A stretch of 64,000 bases of DNA from Celeribacter neptunius (GTDB lineage: Bacteria > Pseudomonadota > Alphaproteobacteria > Rhodobacterales > Rhodobacteraceae): positions 62,001 through 126,000 of the forward strand of contig NZ_FORH01000009.1 in NCBI RefSeq assembly GCF_900113955.1, in the 5' to 3' direction. Shown here in pieces: positions 41,379 to 50,193 of the stretch (positions are counted from its first letter, which is position 1; every line of letters begins with the position of its first letter). Under the pieces are notes generated by a model, which saw only the letters and a program-made list of their open reading frames with translations, was not told where the DNA came from and searched no databases. A program made the translations under genes and the position numbers.

Positions 41379-42583
41379 CAGCCGCGCATCAGGGCTTTGA
41401 GATCGGTCGCGGGGTCGGCGACCAGCGCCGGGTCCGCCGTCTTGCCGCTCTCGATCAGCCGCTTGGCCACCATATAACCGCGCGGATCGTTCATCGCGTC
41501 GATGGCGATGAGCTGTCCGTCTTTGTAATACCAATGCGACCGGGTGCCGTCGGCCTCGCGAATGACCACCTGATCGTGGCCGGTAGAGAGACCTGCGATC
41601 TGTAGCTTGACGTCATATTGATCCGACCAGAACCACGGCTTGGGCGTGTAGTTCACCGCTTGGCCGAGCATGTTCTTGGCCACCACGGCACCCTGATCGA
41701 TGGCATTGCCGACGGATTCGAGCCGCATCTGTGCGCCCTGCCAAGGGAAAGAGGCACAATCGCCCGCGGCATAGATGTCCGGGTCGGAGGTATGCCCCAT
41801 GGCATCGGTCATGATACCGTTCTCGAGCGTCAGGCCGGCGGCCTCGGCCAGCGCCGTGCCGGGGGTGATGCCGACACCGACAATGACGAAATCCACGTCG
41901 AGCGTGCTGCCATCGGTCAGTTCGGCGGCGGTGACGTGGCTGTCTCCGGTGAGTTTCACGAGCCCGACGCCCTCGCGCAGATCGACGCCATGGGCCTTGT
42001 GCAGGGCGCGGAAATAGTCGGAGGTTTCCTCAGAGGCGACGCGCTGCAAGATCCGATCCGCCATTTCGACCAGCGTGACCTTGAGGCCTTTCTTGGCGGC
42101 GACGGCAGCGGCTTCCAGCCCGATATAGCCGCCCCCGATGATCAGCACCGAAGCCCCGGTCCGGAACTCCGGCTCGATCGCATCGGCATCGGCCAGAGTG
42201 CGCATGGTATAGACGCCTTCGAGCGCCCCGCCGATGGCCGCGGGCAGGAGCCGCGGCGCCGAGCCGGTCGCCAATGCCAGCTTGTCATAGGTGAGGGTCT
42301 CATCGCCGAGCGTCACGGTCTTGGCGACCGGATCGATGGCGGTGACCTCGGTGTTCGTGCGCAGGGTGATCCCGTCCTCGGCGTAATAGCTTTCTGGGCG
42401 TAAAAACAGCCGATCGAGTTCCATTTCGCCCAGAAGGTAGGCCTTTGACAGCGGCGGGCGCTGATAGGGCGGCACGGGTTCATCGCCGATCAGGGTGATC
42501 TGGCCGTCGAATCCCTGACCTCGCAGGGTGGTGACGATGCTCTGGCCGGCCTGACCCGCGCCGATGACGATGAAATGGCTCAT
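41378..42583 (-). CDS. FAD-dependent ferredoxin/rubredoxin reductase-like oxidoreductase
   Basis: 401 aa. FAD-binding N-terminus FIVIGAGQAGQSIVTTLRG, the PYQRPPLSKAYLLGEM signature of the ferredoxin-reductase group, the NADH fold VLIIGGGYIGLEAAAVAAKK, and the second FAD motif IYAAGDCASFPW. A C-terminal reductase domain (YTPKPWFWSDQYDVKLQIAG) is present. Homologues reduce 2Fe-2S ferredoxins of P450 or dioxygenase systems. No ferredoxin, P450 or oxygenase gene lies in the window. It is first in the reductase-rsmD-HAD operon. Confidence 0.92.
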   Translation of the reverse strand: MSHFIVIGAGQAGQSIVTTLRGQGFDGQITLIGDEPVPPYQRPPLSKAYLLGEMELDRLFLRPESYYAEDGITLRTNTEVTAIDPVAKTVTLGDETLTYDKLALATGSAPRLLPAAIGGALEGVYTMRTLADADAIEPEFRTGASVLIIGGGYIGLEAAAVAAKKGLKVTLVEMADRILQRVASEETSDYFRALHKAHGVDLREGVGLVKLTGDSHVTAAELTDGSTLDVDFVIVGVGITPGTALAEAAGLTLENGIMTDAMGHTSDPDIYAAGDCASFPWQGAQMRLESVGNAIDQGAVVAKNMLGQAVNYTPKPWFWSDQYDVKLQIAGLSTGHDQVVIREADGTRSHWYYKDGQLIAIDAMNDPRGYMVAKRLIESGKTADPALVADPATDLKALMRG

Positions 42584-42682
42584 GATCTTTCCTCTGGTCG
42601 CAAAACGCCCTGACCCTATATCGTTGAGGAATAGAATGACAACGCACAGAAATGTTCAGAAACGCAGAAGGGGAACACGGAT

Positions 42683-43171
42683 ATGACGATTTCGGTTGGA
42701 GATACGCTGCCGGGTGGCACGGTACTTGAAATGTCAGAAGAGGGTCCGGTGGCGATCGATCTCGACATGCTGTTCAAGGGCCGCAAGGTGGCGCTCTTTG
42801 GGTTGCCGGGGGCCTTTACCGGCCCGTGCAGCACCGCGCATCTGCCGAGTTTCATTCGCACCAAAGCGCAATTCGATGCAAAAGGCGTCGATGATGTCGT
42901 CTGTATCTCCAATAATGACCCGTTTGTCCTGGGCGCCTGGGCCAAGGAGTCCGGGGCCGACACGGCCGGTGTACGGCTTCTGGGCGATGCCGAAGCGACG
43001 TTCATCAAGGCGCTGGGGCTGGATTTCTCCGCACCTGCCATCGGCTTGATCAATCGCTCCTCGCGCTATGCGCTCTATGCCGAGGACGGGGTGGTGAAGG
43101 TTTTCCACCTCGAAGAGGACGGCGGCCAATGCACCGTGTCCTCGGGAGAATCGCTTCTGGCGGAAATCTGA
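42683..43171 (+). CDS. Prx5/AhpE-type peroxiredoxin
   Basis: 162 aa. Peroxidatic Cys49 sits in GLPGAFTGPCSTAHLPSF, followed by the FIRTKAQFDAKGVDDVVCIS region with a second Cys, and a C-terminal ALYAEDGVVKVFHLEEDGG with a third Cys in GQCTV. The family reduces hydrogen peroxide and alkyl hydroperoxides using glutaredoxin or thioredoxin. Ribosome site AGAAGGGG is good. It is divergent from the reductase operon (99 bases), which might supply electrons, though no data here show this. Confidence 0.95.
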   Translation: MTISVGDTLPGGTVLEMSEEGPVAIDLDMLFKGRKVALFGLPGAFTGPCSTAHLPSFIRTKAQFDAKGVDDVVCISNNDPFVLGAWAKESGADTAGVRLLGDAEATFIKALGLDFSAPAIGLINRSSRYALYAEDGVVKVFHLEEDGGQCTVSSGESLLAEI

Positions 43172-43196
43172 TCTCTGATCCGTATGTCTCGAAATG

Positions 43197-43228
43197 AAAA
43201 CGCCCGGGGCGCTGGTCCCGGGCGTTTT
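43197..43228. terminator. Bidirectional terminator between peroxiredoxin and mscS genes
   Basis: Twelve-pair perfect stem AAAACGCCCGGG (43197-43208) with its complement (43217-43228), eight-base loop, A and T runs on the two sides. It separates convergent genes. Confidence 0.93.
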
Positions 43229-43229
43229 G

Positions 43230-44078
43230 TCATTCGGCAGCGTTGATCACGGTCCGGGTCGGGAAGGGGATCTCGACCCCGGCCTCGTCCAGCGCTTCCT
43301 TCACCGCGCGTTTCATATCGGTGGTGAAGCCAAAGTAATCCGGAGACCTGACCCAGACCCGGACCAGGAAATCGACCGAGAAATCGCCGAGATTGTTGAC
43401 CTGGATGAAGGGTTCCGGATCGGGAAGCGCACGCGGATCGGTGAAAATGGTCTTGCGGATCACCTCTTCGGCCAGTTTCAGATTGGCGCCATAGCCGACC
43501 CCGAATGTCCATTCGGCACGGCGGGTGCCATTGGTCGAGAAATTGGTGATGATATTGCCCCAGACCTGCGAATTGGGGACGATCACCTGCACGTTCGACA
43601 GATCCGCCAGCTCGGTGAAGTTCAGGGAAATGTCCTTGACCGTTCCCATTTTCCCGGCGACTTCGACGAAATCGCCGATCTTGAACGGCCGGAACAGGAT
43701 GATCATCACCCCGGCGGCGATATTGGACAGGGTGCCCTGCAAAGCCAGACCGATGGCGAGACCGGCGGCACCGATGACGGCGACGATCGAGGTGGTCTGA
43801 ATGCCGAAAGTATTGAGCACGATCAGGACGGTAAAGCCCAGCACCGCATAGCGCGCGATATTGGCGAGGAAGTTGAACAGCGTGTCGTCGAGGTTTTCGT
43901 ATTTCAACCCGATGGCGCGAATGCGCCGCCCGACCCAGCCGGAGATCATCATACCGATGATCAGAAGCGCCAGCGCGCCGAGGATCGATCCGGCTATCCC
44001 CACCAGAAATTCCAGCGACAGGTAGTCGCCCACCGTATGCCCGTTGTAAATTTCATAGCTCAGGATCTGTTCAAACAT
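43230..44078 (-). CDS. Small-conductance mechanosensitive channel, MscS family
   Basis: 282 aa, near the length of E. coli MscS. Three membrane helices (about 25-50, 68-90, 98-130), with the pore helix [21 protein letters not shown] and the following [20 protein letters not shown] beta domain. The C-terminal vestibule domain ends in a [10 protein letters not shown] strand. It releases osmolytes on hypo-osmotic shock. The start lies eight bases inside the pterin dehydratase gene, so translation is coupled. Confidence 0.95.
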   Translation of the reverse strand: MFEQILSYEIYNGHTVGDYLSLEFLVGIAGSILGALALLIIGMMISGWVGRRIRAIGLKYENLDDTLFNFLANIARYAVLGFTVLIVLNTFGIQTTSIVAVIGAAGLAIGLALQGTLSNIAAGVMIILFRPFKIGDFVEVAGKMGTVKDISLNFTELADLSNVQVIVPNSQVWGNIITNFSTNGTRRAEWTFGVGYGANLKLAEEVIRKTIFTDPRALPDPEPFIQVNNLGDFSVDFLVRVWVRSPDYFGFTTDMKRAVKEALDEAGVEIPFPTRTVINAAE

Positions 44079-44373
44079 GTGCTGTGGCCTCGTCCATTTT
44101 TTCTGCCAGTCTTACGTCTTTCAGCGTCACCCCGCCGGCATCATGGGTCGACAGAATGACATCAACGGAGCGGTAGACATTGCTCCAGTCCGGGTGGTGA
44201 TCCATTTTTTCGACGATGAGCGCAACCCGTGTCATGAAGGCAAAAGCCTCGACGAAATTGGCGAACAGGAAATGTTTGGCGATCGCCGCGCCGCTCTCGG
44301 TTTCCGACCAGCCATTGGCCAGAAGCGGGGCGAGGATGGTGGCTTTTTCCGGGTCTTTCAGAAGTTCAGTCAT
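44071..44373 (-). CDS. 4a-hydroxytetrahydrobiopterin (pterin carbinolamine) dehydratase
   Basis: 100 aa from ATG 44373 with ribosome site AGAGGAGGAAG. Family motifs: [38 protein letters not shown] with the active His-His-x-x-Trp, and [20 protein letters not shown]. It dehydrates 4a-hydroxy pterins made by phenylalanine hydroxylase or molybdopterin-related chemistry. No aromatic hydroxylase is in the window. It overlaps the preceding GNAT/FemAB gene by eight bases and the following mscS gene by eight bases. Confidence 0.95.
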   Translation of the reverse strand: MTELLKDPEKATILAPLLANGWSETESGAAIAKHFLFANFVEAFAFMTRVALIVEKMDHHPDWSNVYRSVDVILSTHDAGGVTLKDVRLAEKMDEATAHV

Positions 44374-45553
44374 GATCTTCCTCCTCTGGGCTGGATTTGA
44401 ACGGGCCGTAGGCGGTGAGCACCTCGACCTCCTCGGCCACGGCGGCGCGTTCGGCTTCGAGATAGTCTTCGACGGCGCGGGCAAAACCCGGATCGGCCAT
44501 CCAATGCAGCGAATGCGTGGTGTTGGGCAGATAGCCGCGCGCCAGCTTGTGTTCGCCCTGCGCGCCGGCCTCGACCCGTCTGAGGCCGTGGGCGATGGCG
44601 TAATCGATGGCCTGATAATAGCAGAGTTCGAAATGCAGCCCGGGGTGAAATTCGGTACAGCCCCAGTAGCGGCCGAACAGCCGGTCGCGCCCGATCATGT
44701 TGAGCGCGCCCGCGATCGGGACACCGTCGCGGAGCGCCAGCACCAGAAGCACATCCTTGCGCATGGTCTCGTGCATTTCGTCGAAAAACGCCCGGGTCAG
44801 ATAGGGCGAGCCCCATTTTCGGGCGCCGGTGTCCTGATAAAAGGTCCAGAACGCATCCCAATGCTCGGGCTGGATGTCGTCGCCGGTGAGCTGGAGAATC
44901 TTGCCGCCAAATCCCTGTGCCTGGGCGCGTTCCTTACGGATGTTCTTGCGTTTGCGCGAGGACAGCTGGGCGAGGAAATCGTCGAAATGCGCGTAGCCGT
45001 TATTGTCCCAGTGGAACTGTTGTCCGGTGCGATGCAGAAGGCCCATGGCCTTGCCCGCCGCGACCTCTTGCTCGGTGCAAAAGGTGATGTGCAGGGAGGA
45101 GAGCTGGTTCTGCGTGGCCACCTCGACCGCGCCCTGCACCAGGGCCGCCATGCCGATCTCTTCATGGCCGGGTCGGGTCAGAAGGCGGCGCCCGGTGACC
45201 GGGGTGAAGGGGACGGCGATCTGCAGCTTCGGATAGTAGCGGCCACCGGCGCGCTCATAGGCATGGGCCCAGTTGTGGTCGAAGACATATTCGCCCTGAC
45301 TGTGGCTCTTGGCGTAGAGCGGCGCGGTGGCGATCACCTCGCCACCCGCACGGGCCACGAGATAGCGCGGTGACCAGCCGGTGCCCGCTCCGACCGAGCC
45401 GGAGCGCTCCAGCGCCAGGAGAAAGCGGTGGCTGACGAAAGGGTCCTCGGGCCGCTCCCCGGGGGGCGTTGCCGGCGCGGCGCAGGCGTCCCAATCTTCC
45501 GCCGCGATGCCGGAGATCGTGGTCAAAAGGCTGATCTCGATCTCTTCGCTCAC
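44366..45553 (-). CDS. FemAB/GNAT-like protein (DUF482)
   Basis: 395 aa from GTG 45553; a longer TTG start at 45610 is possible but lacks a good ribosome site. The DUF482 signature is visible: [36 protein letters not shown], the basic segment [20 protein letters not shown], and [20 protein letters not shown]. The double GNAT fold resembles FemABX proteins, which add amino acids to peptidoglycan precursors, but a tRNA-dependent role is unproven here. It is cytoplasmic. First gene of an overlapping trio with pterin dehydratase and mscS. Confidence 0.88.
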   Translation of the reverse strand: MSEEIEISLLTTISGIAAEDWDACAAPATPPGERPEDPFVSHRFLLALERSGSVGAGTGWSPRYLVARAGGEVIATAPLYAKSHSQGEYVFDHNWAHAYERAGGRYYPKLQIAVPFTPVTGRRLLTRPGHEEIGMAALVQGAVEVATQNQLSSLHITFCTEQEVAAGKAMGLLHRTGQQFHWDNNGYAHFDDFLAQLSSRKRKNIRKERAQAQGFGGKILQLTGDDIQPEHWDAFWTFYQDTGARKWGSPYLTRAFFDEMHETMRKDVLLVLALRDGVPIAGALNMIGRDRLFGRYWGCTEFHPGLHFELCYYQAIDYAIAHGLRRVEAGAQGEHKLARGYLPNTTHSLHWMADPGFARAVEDYLEAERAAVAEEVEVLTAYGPFKSSPEEEDHD

Positions 45554-45622
45554 GTCTCGGTCCCTTGCTGCGCATCTGTTTTCGGATGCTTTCCCAAGTA
45601 GCTGGGCCAATTGCCTCAGAGG

Positions 45623-46381
45623 TCAAGTCGGGAGATAACCCTCAAAGGTGATATTCTCGGCGATGTCGCGGGCAACGCGTTCGTCCTCGGCACTCTTGAC
45701 GGTCCAGCACAGAATATGGGCACCTGCGGCTTTCAGCTCGGCCACCCGCGGTGCGGTGAGATCGTCCCATTGGTGCGAGATGAACGTGGCGCCGACGCGG
45801 TCGAAATCCGAAATGCCCTTGAGCTCGGCGCGGCGCGGCGCTGGGATCAGCTTTTCGTCGATCCCTTCCCAGGACGCCGTGGTGATGCCACGCGGGATCT
45901 CGGGGCAAAGCTCGGCCAGACGGGCCACGGAATGCGGGTTGAAGGACATGAAGGCCAGCGGCCCTTGGTAGCCCGCGACAGCCTGGGCTGCGGCGTGCTC
46001 CAACGCGCCGATATTCGGTCCCATGGCACCGTCCTGATCCTTGACCTCGACCAAAAGCGGAGCGCGACCGTCGACCAGTTCCAGCACCTCGGCAAAGCTC
46101 GGCACGCCGCGCTCGCCGGTTTTGAACCGCAGCTCGGACAATTCGGTGAGATTGCGCTGGGCGAAAGGGCCGGAGCCTTCGGTCAGGCGGTTGAGACTAT
46201 AGTCATGAAACACCATGGCCACGCCATCGGCGGAAAGCTGCAGATCGATCTCGATCCCGAACCCCGCGGCAATCGCGGCGTCGATCGCGGCGATATTGTT
46301 TTCCACACGGGTGACATTGCCATCATGCAGGGCGCGATGGGCGATCGGTGCCTTGAGAAAGGCCTCTGGCAATTGCGGCAT
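45623..46381 (-). CDS. Glycerophosphodiester phosphodiesterase family protein
   Basis: 252 aa from ATG 46381, which overlaps the RidA stop (TGATG); a GTG one codon upstream is also open. GDPD motifs: IAHRALHDGNVTRVENNIAA (His-Arg, Glu-Asn), GIEIDLQLSADGVAMVFHDY (Glu, Asp, His). The C-terminus includes AAGAHILCWTVKSAEDERVA. No signal peptide, so it acts in the cytoplasm on glycerophosphodiesters from lipid turnover. In operon after ridA. Confidence 0.93.
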   Translation of the reverse strand: MPQLPEAFLKAPIAHRALHDGNVTRVENNIAAIDAAIAAGFGIEIDLQLSADGVAMVFHDYSLNRLTEGSGPFAQRNLTELSELRFKTGERGVPSFAEVLELVDGRAPLLVEVKDQDGAMGPNIGALEHAAAQAVAGYQGPLAFMSFNPHSVARLAELCPEIPRGITTASWEGIDEKLIPAPRRAELKGISDFDRVGATFISHQWDDLTAPRVAELKAAGAHILCWTVKSAEDERVARDIAENITFEGYLPT

Positions 46382-46848
46382 CACGCGAGCTCGAAAATCG
46401 CTTCGATTTCGACGGCCACGCCCAGCGGCAGGGCGGCGGCGGAGACGGCGGAACGGGCGTGGCGTCCGGCCTCGCCCAGCACCGCGACCATCAGATCGGA
46501 GGCGCCGTTGACGACTTTCGGCTGTTCGGAGAACTCGGGCGTCGAATTGACGAAGCCGACGAGTTTCACCAGACGCACCACTTTCGAGAAATCACCGCCC
46601 ACGGCAGCGTTGGCCTGGGCCAGAAGCGCCAGCGCGCAGGTCTGGGCGGCTTTCGCGCCTTCTTCGGTGGTCATATCGGCACCCAGTTTGCCGAGGATCA
46701 GCCCGTCCGGCCCGTTGGAGATCTGACCTGAGATGAACAGCTGCTGGCCGGTTTTGACGAAAGGCACGTAATTGGCGGCGGGCGCGGGGGTCTCGGGCAA
46801 GTCAAAGCCAAGTTCGGCAAGTTTCGCGGAAAGATCGGTGAGAGCCAT
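46381..46848 (-). CDS. RidA-family imine/enamine deaminase-like protein
   Basis: 155 aa from ATG 46848. Pattern FDLPETPAPAANYVPFVKTG, QLFISGQISNGPDGLILGKL, QTCALALLAQANAAVGGDF, VKLVGFVNSTPEFSEQPKVV. The conserved C-terminal Arg region (GRHARSAVSAAALPLGVAVE) is the RidA-like catalytic Arg in slightly altered form. The length and sequence fit the YjgH/Rut-type subfamily, a trimeric protein that hydrolyses reactive enamines. It precedes and overlaps the GDPD gene. Confidence 0.9.
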   Translation of the reverse strand: MALTDLSAKLAELGFDLPETPAPAANYVPFVKTGQQLFISGQISNGPDGLILGKLGADMTTEEGAKAAQTCALALLAQANAAVGGDFSKVVRLVKLVGFVNSTPEFSEQPKVVNGASDLMVAVLGEAGRHARSAVSAAALPLGVAVEIEAIFELA

Positions 46849-46890
46849 CGTGGCAGTCCTCTTCATGGGGCAGGCTAAGGGGGTGGTCGC

Positions 46891-48198
46891 TCAATCCTCG
46901 CGGAAAGCGCGTTTGAAGTAATCCGTAAGCGGTTTTGTCAGATAGGCAAGGGGGGACCGCTCGCCGGTGGACATATAGGTCTCTACCGGCATGCCGGGAA
47001 TGAGCACCGCGCCTTCGGGCAGGCGGGCGCGCTGCTCTTCGGGGATGTGGATGTCGGCGCGATAGTAACTCGCCCCTGTCGCCTCATCGATGAAGGCATC
47101 GGGCGAGATCCGGGTGACCGCGCCCTCAAGCTCCGGGGTGGAGCGGCGGTCGAAGGTGGTGAAGCGCAGGCGCACCGGCTGGCCGGGATAGACCTTGTCG
47201 ATATGGGTCGGGTTGATCCTTACCGTGACAATGAGCGGCCGGTCCTGGGGCACCAGATAGAGCACGGGCTGTGCGGGCGAAACGACCGCGCCGGGGCCGA
47301 AGACCGAGAGGCCATAGACGATGCCGGCCACGGGCGCGCGAATGTCCAGACGGTTGAGCCGGGCGTTGAGCCCTGCCAGCTGTTCGCGCAGGTTGCTGAT
47401 ATTGGCCTGAATGTCGCGCAGCTCGGTGATCGCGCTCTCGCGCCGGTCGCTGCCGAGCTTGAGAATCTGCAATTCGATCTCGGTGATCTGCACCTGGGCC
47501 TGGGCTTCGGCGGAGTCGATCCGGCCGATCTCGCCGGAAATCTGAACCGCGTCGCGGCGCAGGGCGATGACCCGGCTTTGCTGGGTCAACCCGCGATCGA
47601 GAAGTGCGGTCTGGGCGGTGAGGTCCTCCTCCAGCAGGGAAAGCTGTTCGCTGAGCGCGGCTTTCTGGGCGGCGAGACCGTCGATCTGGACCTCGATCTG
47701 GCTGCGTTGTTTGTCGAGCTGGGCAATCTCCGCCTTGGCGGTGGCCTGCCGCGCGGTGAACAGATCCTTTTGACCGGTGACGGAGCGGGCCACCTGCGGG
47801 TCCTCGGCCATGCGGGCGCTCAGCTCGTCTGAGAGGAGGATCGCATCGGCCTGGTCGCGTTCGGCTTCGAGCCGGGCGGCACGGGCCAGGTATTCGTAAA
47901 GCTGGGTTTCCACCTGTGCGATTTCGTTTCGCGCATCTTCGCCGGACAGCTCGATCAGCAATGCGCCGCGCGCCACCTGATCGCCTTCGGCCACATTGAC
48001 CGCTGCGACTTCGCCGCCGTCGCGATGGGCCACCGCCTGACGGTTCTGTTCGACCTGGACCTGACCGGAGGCCACGACGGCGCCATCGATGCGGGCAAGG
48101 ACCGCCCAGCCGCCGAAGCCGCCGAACAAAAGCGCGACACAAAAGACGCCGAACCAGATATAGCGGCTGGCAGACCAGTCTTGCGTGGAGGGGGTCAT
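46891..48198 (-). CDS. Type I secretion periplasmic adaptor, HlyD/PrtE family
   Basis: 435 aa from ATG 48198 with ribosome site AAAGGAGG. One N-terminal membrane helix (FGVFCVALLFGGFGGWAVL), then a half-motif GQVQVEQNRQAVAHRDGGEV, a long alpha-helical hairpin (about 90-290, Gln/Leu/Ala rich), a lipoyl motif RLDIRAPVAGIVYGLSVFG, and beta domains ending in IPGMPVETYMSTGERS. It bridges the ABC transporter and an outer-membrane TolC channel. Start overlaps the upstream ABC gene (ATGA). No TolC or substrate gene is present. Confidence 0.93.
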   Translation of the reverse strand: MTPSTQDWSASRYIWFGVFCVALLFGGFGGWAVLARIDGAVVASGQVQVEQNRQAVAHRDGGEVAAVNVAEGDQVARGALLIELSGEDARNEIAQVETQLYEYLARAARLEAERDQADAILLSDELSARMAEDPQVARSVTGQKDLFTARQATAKAEIAQLDKQRSQIEVQIDGLAAQKAALSEQLSLLEEDLTAQTALLDRGLTQQSRVIALRRDAVQISGEIGRIDSAEAQAQVQITEIELQILKLGSDRRESAITELRDIQANISNLREQLAGLNARLNRLDIRAPVAGIVYGLSVFGPGAVVSPAQPVLYLVPQDRPLIVTVRINPTHIDKVYPGQPVRLRFTTFDRRSTPELEGAVTRISPDAFIDEATGASYYRADIHIPEEQRARLPEGAVLIPGMPVETYMSTGERSPLAYLTKPLTDYFKRAFRED

Positions 48199-49934
48199 TG
48201 GATGCCTCCTTTGCCGGGGGCGGCGCGCAGGATTTCCTTGGAGTTCTTGACCATCTCGCCCAGAACCGCATCGCGCGGACCAAAGGCTCGGCGGGCGCCG
48301 CCATCGAGCACCAGAAGCTTTTCGCACTCCTGAATCGCCGAGGGCCGGTGGGCCATGATCAGCACCGATCCGCCCTCTTCCTTGTGACGGCGAATGGCGG
48401 CGTTCAATGCCTTGGAGCCGTCATTGTCGAGGTTGGAATTGGGTTCGTCGAGGATCACCAGCACCGGGGCGCCAAAGAAGGCACGGGCCAGTCCGATGCG
48501 TTGCAATTGCCCGCCGGAGAGCAGCCCGCCGGCCGAGGAGACCGGCGTGTCATAGCCGTCGGGCAGCGACAGGATCATGTTGTGGGCATCGGCTTTTTTC
48601 GCGGCGGCGACGACCGCTTCGGCATCCGGGGCCAGCGCCAGCTTGGCGATATTTTCGGCGATCGTGCCGTCGAACAGCTGCACCTGTTGCGGCAGGTAGC
48701 CGATATAGCTGCCGAGCGCCTCGCTGTCGTAATGGCTGAGTTTCGCACCATCGAGACGAATCGTGCCACTGGCCGGGGCCCAGACGCTGGTCAGGGCGCG
48801 CGCCAGTGTGGATTTTCCCGATCCGGACGGCCCTATGACGCCCAGAGCCTCGCCCGGGGCGAGCTCGAAAGAGATCATCCGCAGCGAGGCCTGCTGCTGT
48901 CCGGGCGGGACGACGGAAAGCTGTTGTACCTTCAGATCGGCTTTCGGGCGCGGCAATTCCGTATGCACGGCATCGGCCGGGTTGGCGCCGAGAAGCTCGG
49001 CGAGATCGCCCCAGCCGCGCTGAGCGTGTTGCAACAGGTTCCATTGACCGATCAGCGTGTCCACCGGTTGCAAGGCGCGGCCCAGAAGGATCGAACTGGC
49101 GATCATGGCGCCGGGGCTGACCGCATGTTGCAGCACGAGCCAGGCGCCGAGCGCCAGCATCGAGGATTGCAGAAACAGACGCAGGGCGCGCGAGGCGGCG
49201 GTGAAGCCGTGGGTGGTATCTTCGCTCGCCACGGATTTCTCCAGCGCCGCACTGCGCAGGCGTAACCAGCGGCGATAGGCGGCATCTTTCATCCCGAGCG
49301 CCGCGAGCGCTTCGGCGGCGTTGGTCATCCGGCTGGCGGTCTGGGCGGCTTCGGATTCGGCGCGCATAACGGCGTCCTGAGCCGGCTTGGCGGCCGAACG
49401 GTGCAACAGCGCGACGAGGACCAGCACCGCACCGCCGCAAAGCGCGAGAATGCCCAGGTAGGGGTGGAACAGCGAGATGCCGAACAGGAAAAACGGCGTA
49501 AAGGGCAGATCGAACAGCGCGGCCAGGGCCGGCGAGCCGAAGAAACGGCGGATCGCGGTGAGATTGTCCAGGGCCCGCGCCTTGCCGAGATCGCGCGGCT
49601 TGCGGGCGGCATTGACCATCGCGGCGTGAAACACGCGGGTCTCGAGCGAGGATTGGAAACGGGCGGCAATGCGCGACAGGATGCGCGCCCGGACCCCGTC
49701 CAGGAGCCCCATCATCAGGTAGAGAAAGGCAACGATCGAGAACAAGGCCACCAGGGTGGCGACCGAGCCGGAGCCCAGCACCCTGTCGTAAACCTGCAAC
49801 ATGAACAGCGGCCCGGTCAGCATCAAAATGTTGATGCAGATCGAGAATAATCCGGCGGCCCAGAACAGGCTGCGGGATTTGCGGCGGGCGCCGGAGAGTT
49901 CTCTCTGGCCGAGACGGGTGTCTTCCTGTGTCAT
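48195..49934 (-). CDS. Type I secretion ABC transporter, PrtD/LapB-type
   Basis: 579 aa. The membrane domain (about 1-310) begins FWAAGLFSICINILMLTGPL and has LFMLQVYDRVLGSGSVATLV, the PrtD-type signature. The ATP-binding domain has Walker A GVIGPSGSGKSTLARALTSV, ABC signature LLSGGQLQRIGLARAFFGA, Walker B VLVILDEPNSNLDNDG and switch His in LIMAHRPSAIQ. No C39 peptidase domain, so it exports proteins with C-terminal signals, such as RTX proteases or adhesins. Co-operonic with the HlyD-like adaptor. Confidence 0.94.
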   Translation of the reverse strand: MTQEDTRLGQRELSGARRKSRSLFWAAGLFSICINILMLTGPLFMLQVYDRVLGSGSVATLVALFSIVAFLYLMMGLLDGVRARILSRIAARFQSSLETRVFHAAMVNAARKPRDLGKARALDNLTAIRRFFGSPALAALFDLPFTPFFLFGISLFHPYLGILALCGGAVLVLVALLHRSAAKPAQDAVMRAESEAAQTASRMTNAAEALAALGMKDAAYRRWLRLRSAALEKSVASEDTTHGFTAASRALRLFLQSSMLALGAWLVLQHAVSPGAMIASSILLGRALQPVDTLIGQWNLLQHAQRGWGDLAELLGANPADAVHTELPRPKADLKVQQLSVVPPGQQQASLRMISFELAPGEALGVIGPSGSGKSTLARALTSVWAPASGTIRLDGAKLSHYDSEALGSYIGYLPQQVQLFDGTIAENIAKLALAPDAEAVVAAAKKADAHNMILSLPDGYDTPVSSAGGLLSGGQLQRIGLARAFFGAPVLVILDEPNSNLDNDGSKALNAAIRRHKEEGGSVLIMAHRPSAIQECEKLLVLDGGARRAFGPRDAVLGEMVKNSKEILRAAPGKGGIQ

Positions 49935-49963
49935 GGCGGTGTCTTAACTCGGTTTCTGAACAA

Positions 49964-50023
49964 TGTGACGGCTGCCCGGATTTCTCGGGTGGGCAGGTTG
50001 AGATATGTTGAATCTATGTCACA
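49964..50023. other. Possible three-stem folded element between secretion and mla genes
   Basis: TGTGAC/GTCACA (49964-49969, 50018-50023) can close a junction holding CTGCCC/GGGCAG (49972-49977, 49991-49996) and AGAT/ATCT (50001-50004, 50012-50015). It lies 30 bases upstream of the secretion ABC gene on the minus strand and 170 bases before mlaA. Stems are short. Confidence 0.3.
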
Positions 50024-50193
50024 GGATGATATCAGAAATTGCATTTATATTGGGCTTTGGCCCGGGGAATATTATCTGGCGGTATAGCGGGCTGATTTCC
50101 TCCTGTCACCGCCTGTTCCGTTTCATCTGCTCTGTGCCATCTGTCCCGCCCGTTTGATCCGTCCTGTCCTGCCCGTTTGGAAAGTCTTTCGAT

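Noticed and set aside
44374-44484. N-terminal extension of pterin dehydratase
   Set aside because: The extra 37 codons are Pro/Arg/Ser-rich and overlap the FemAB-like frame; the ATG at 44373 has a perfect ribosome site.
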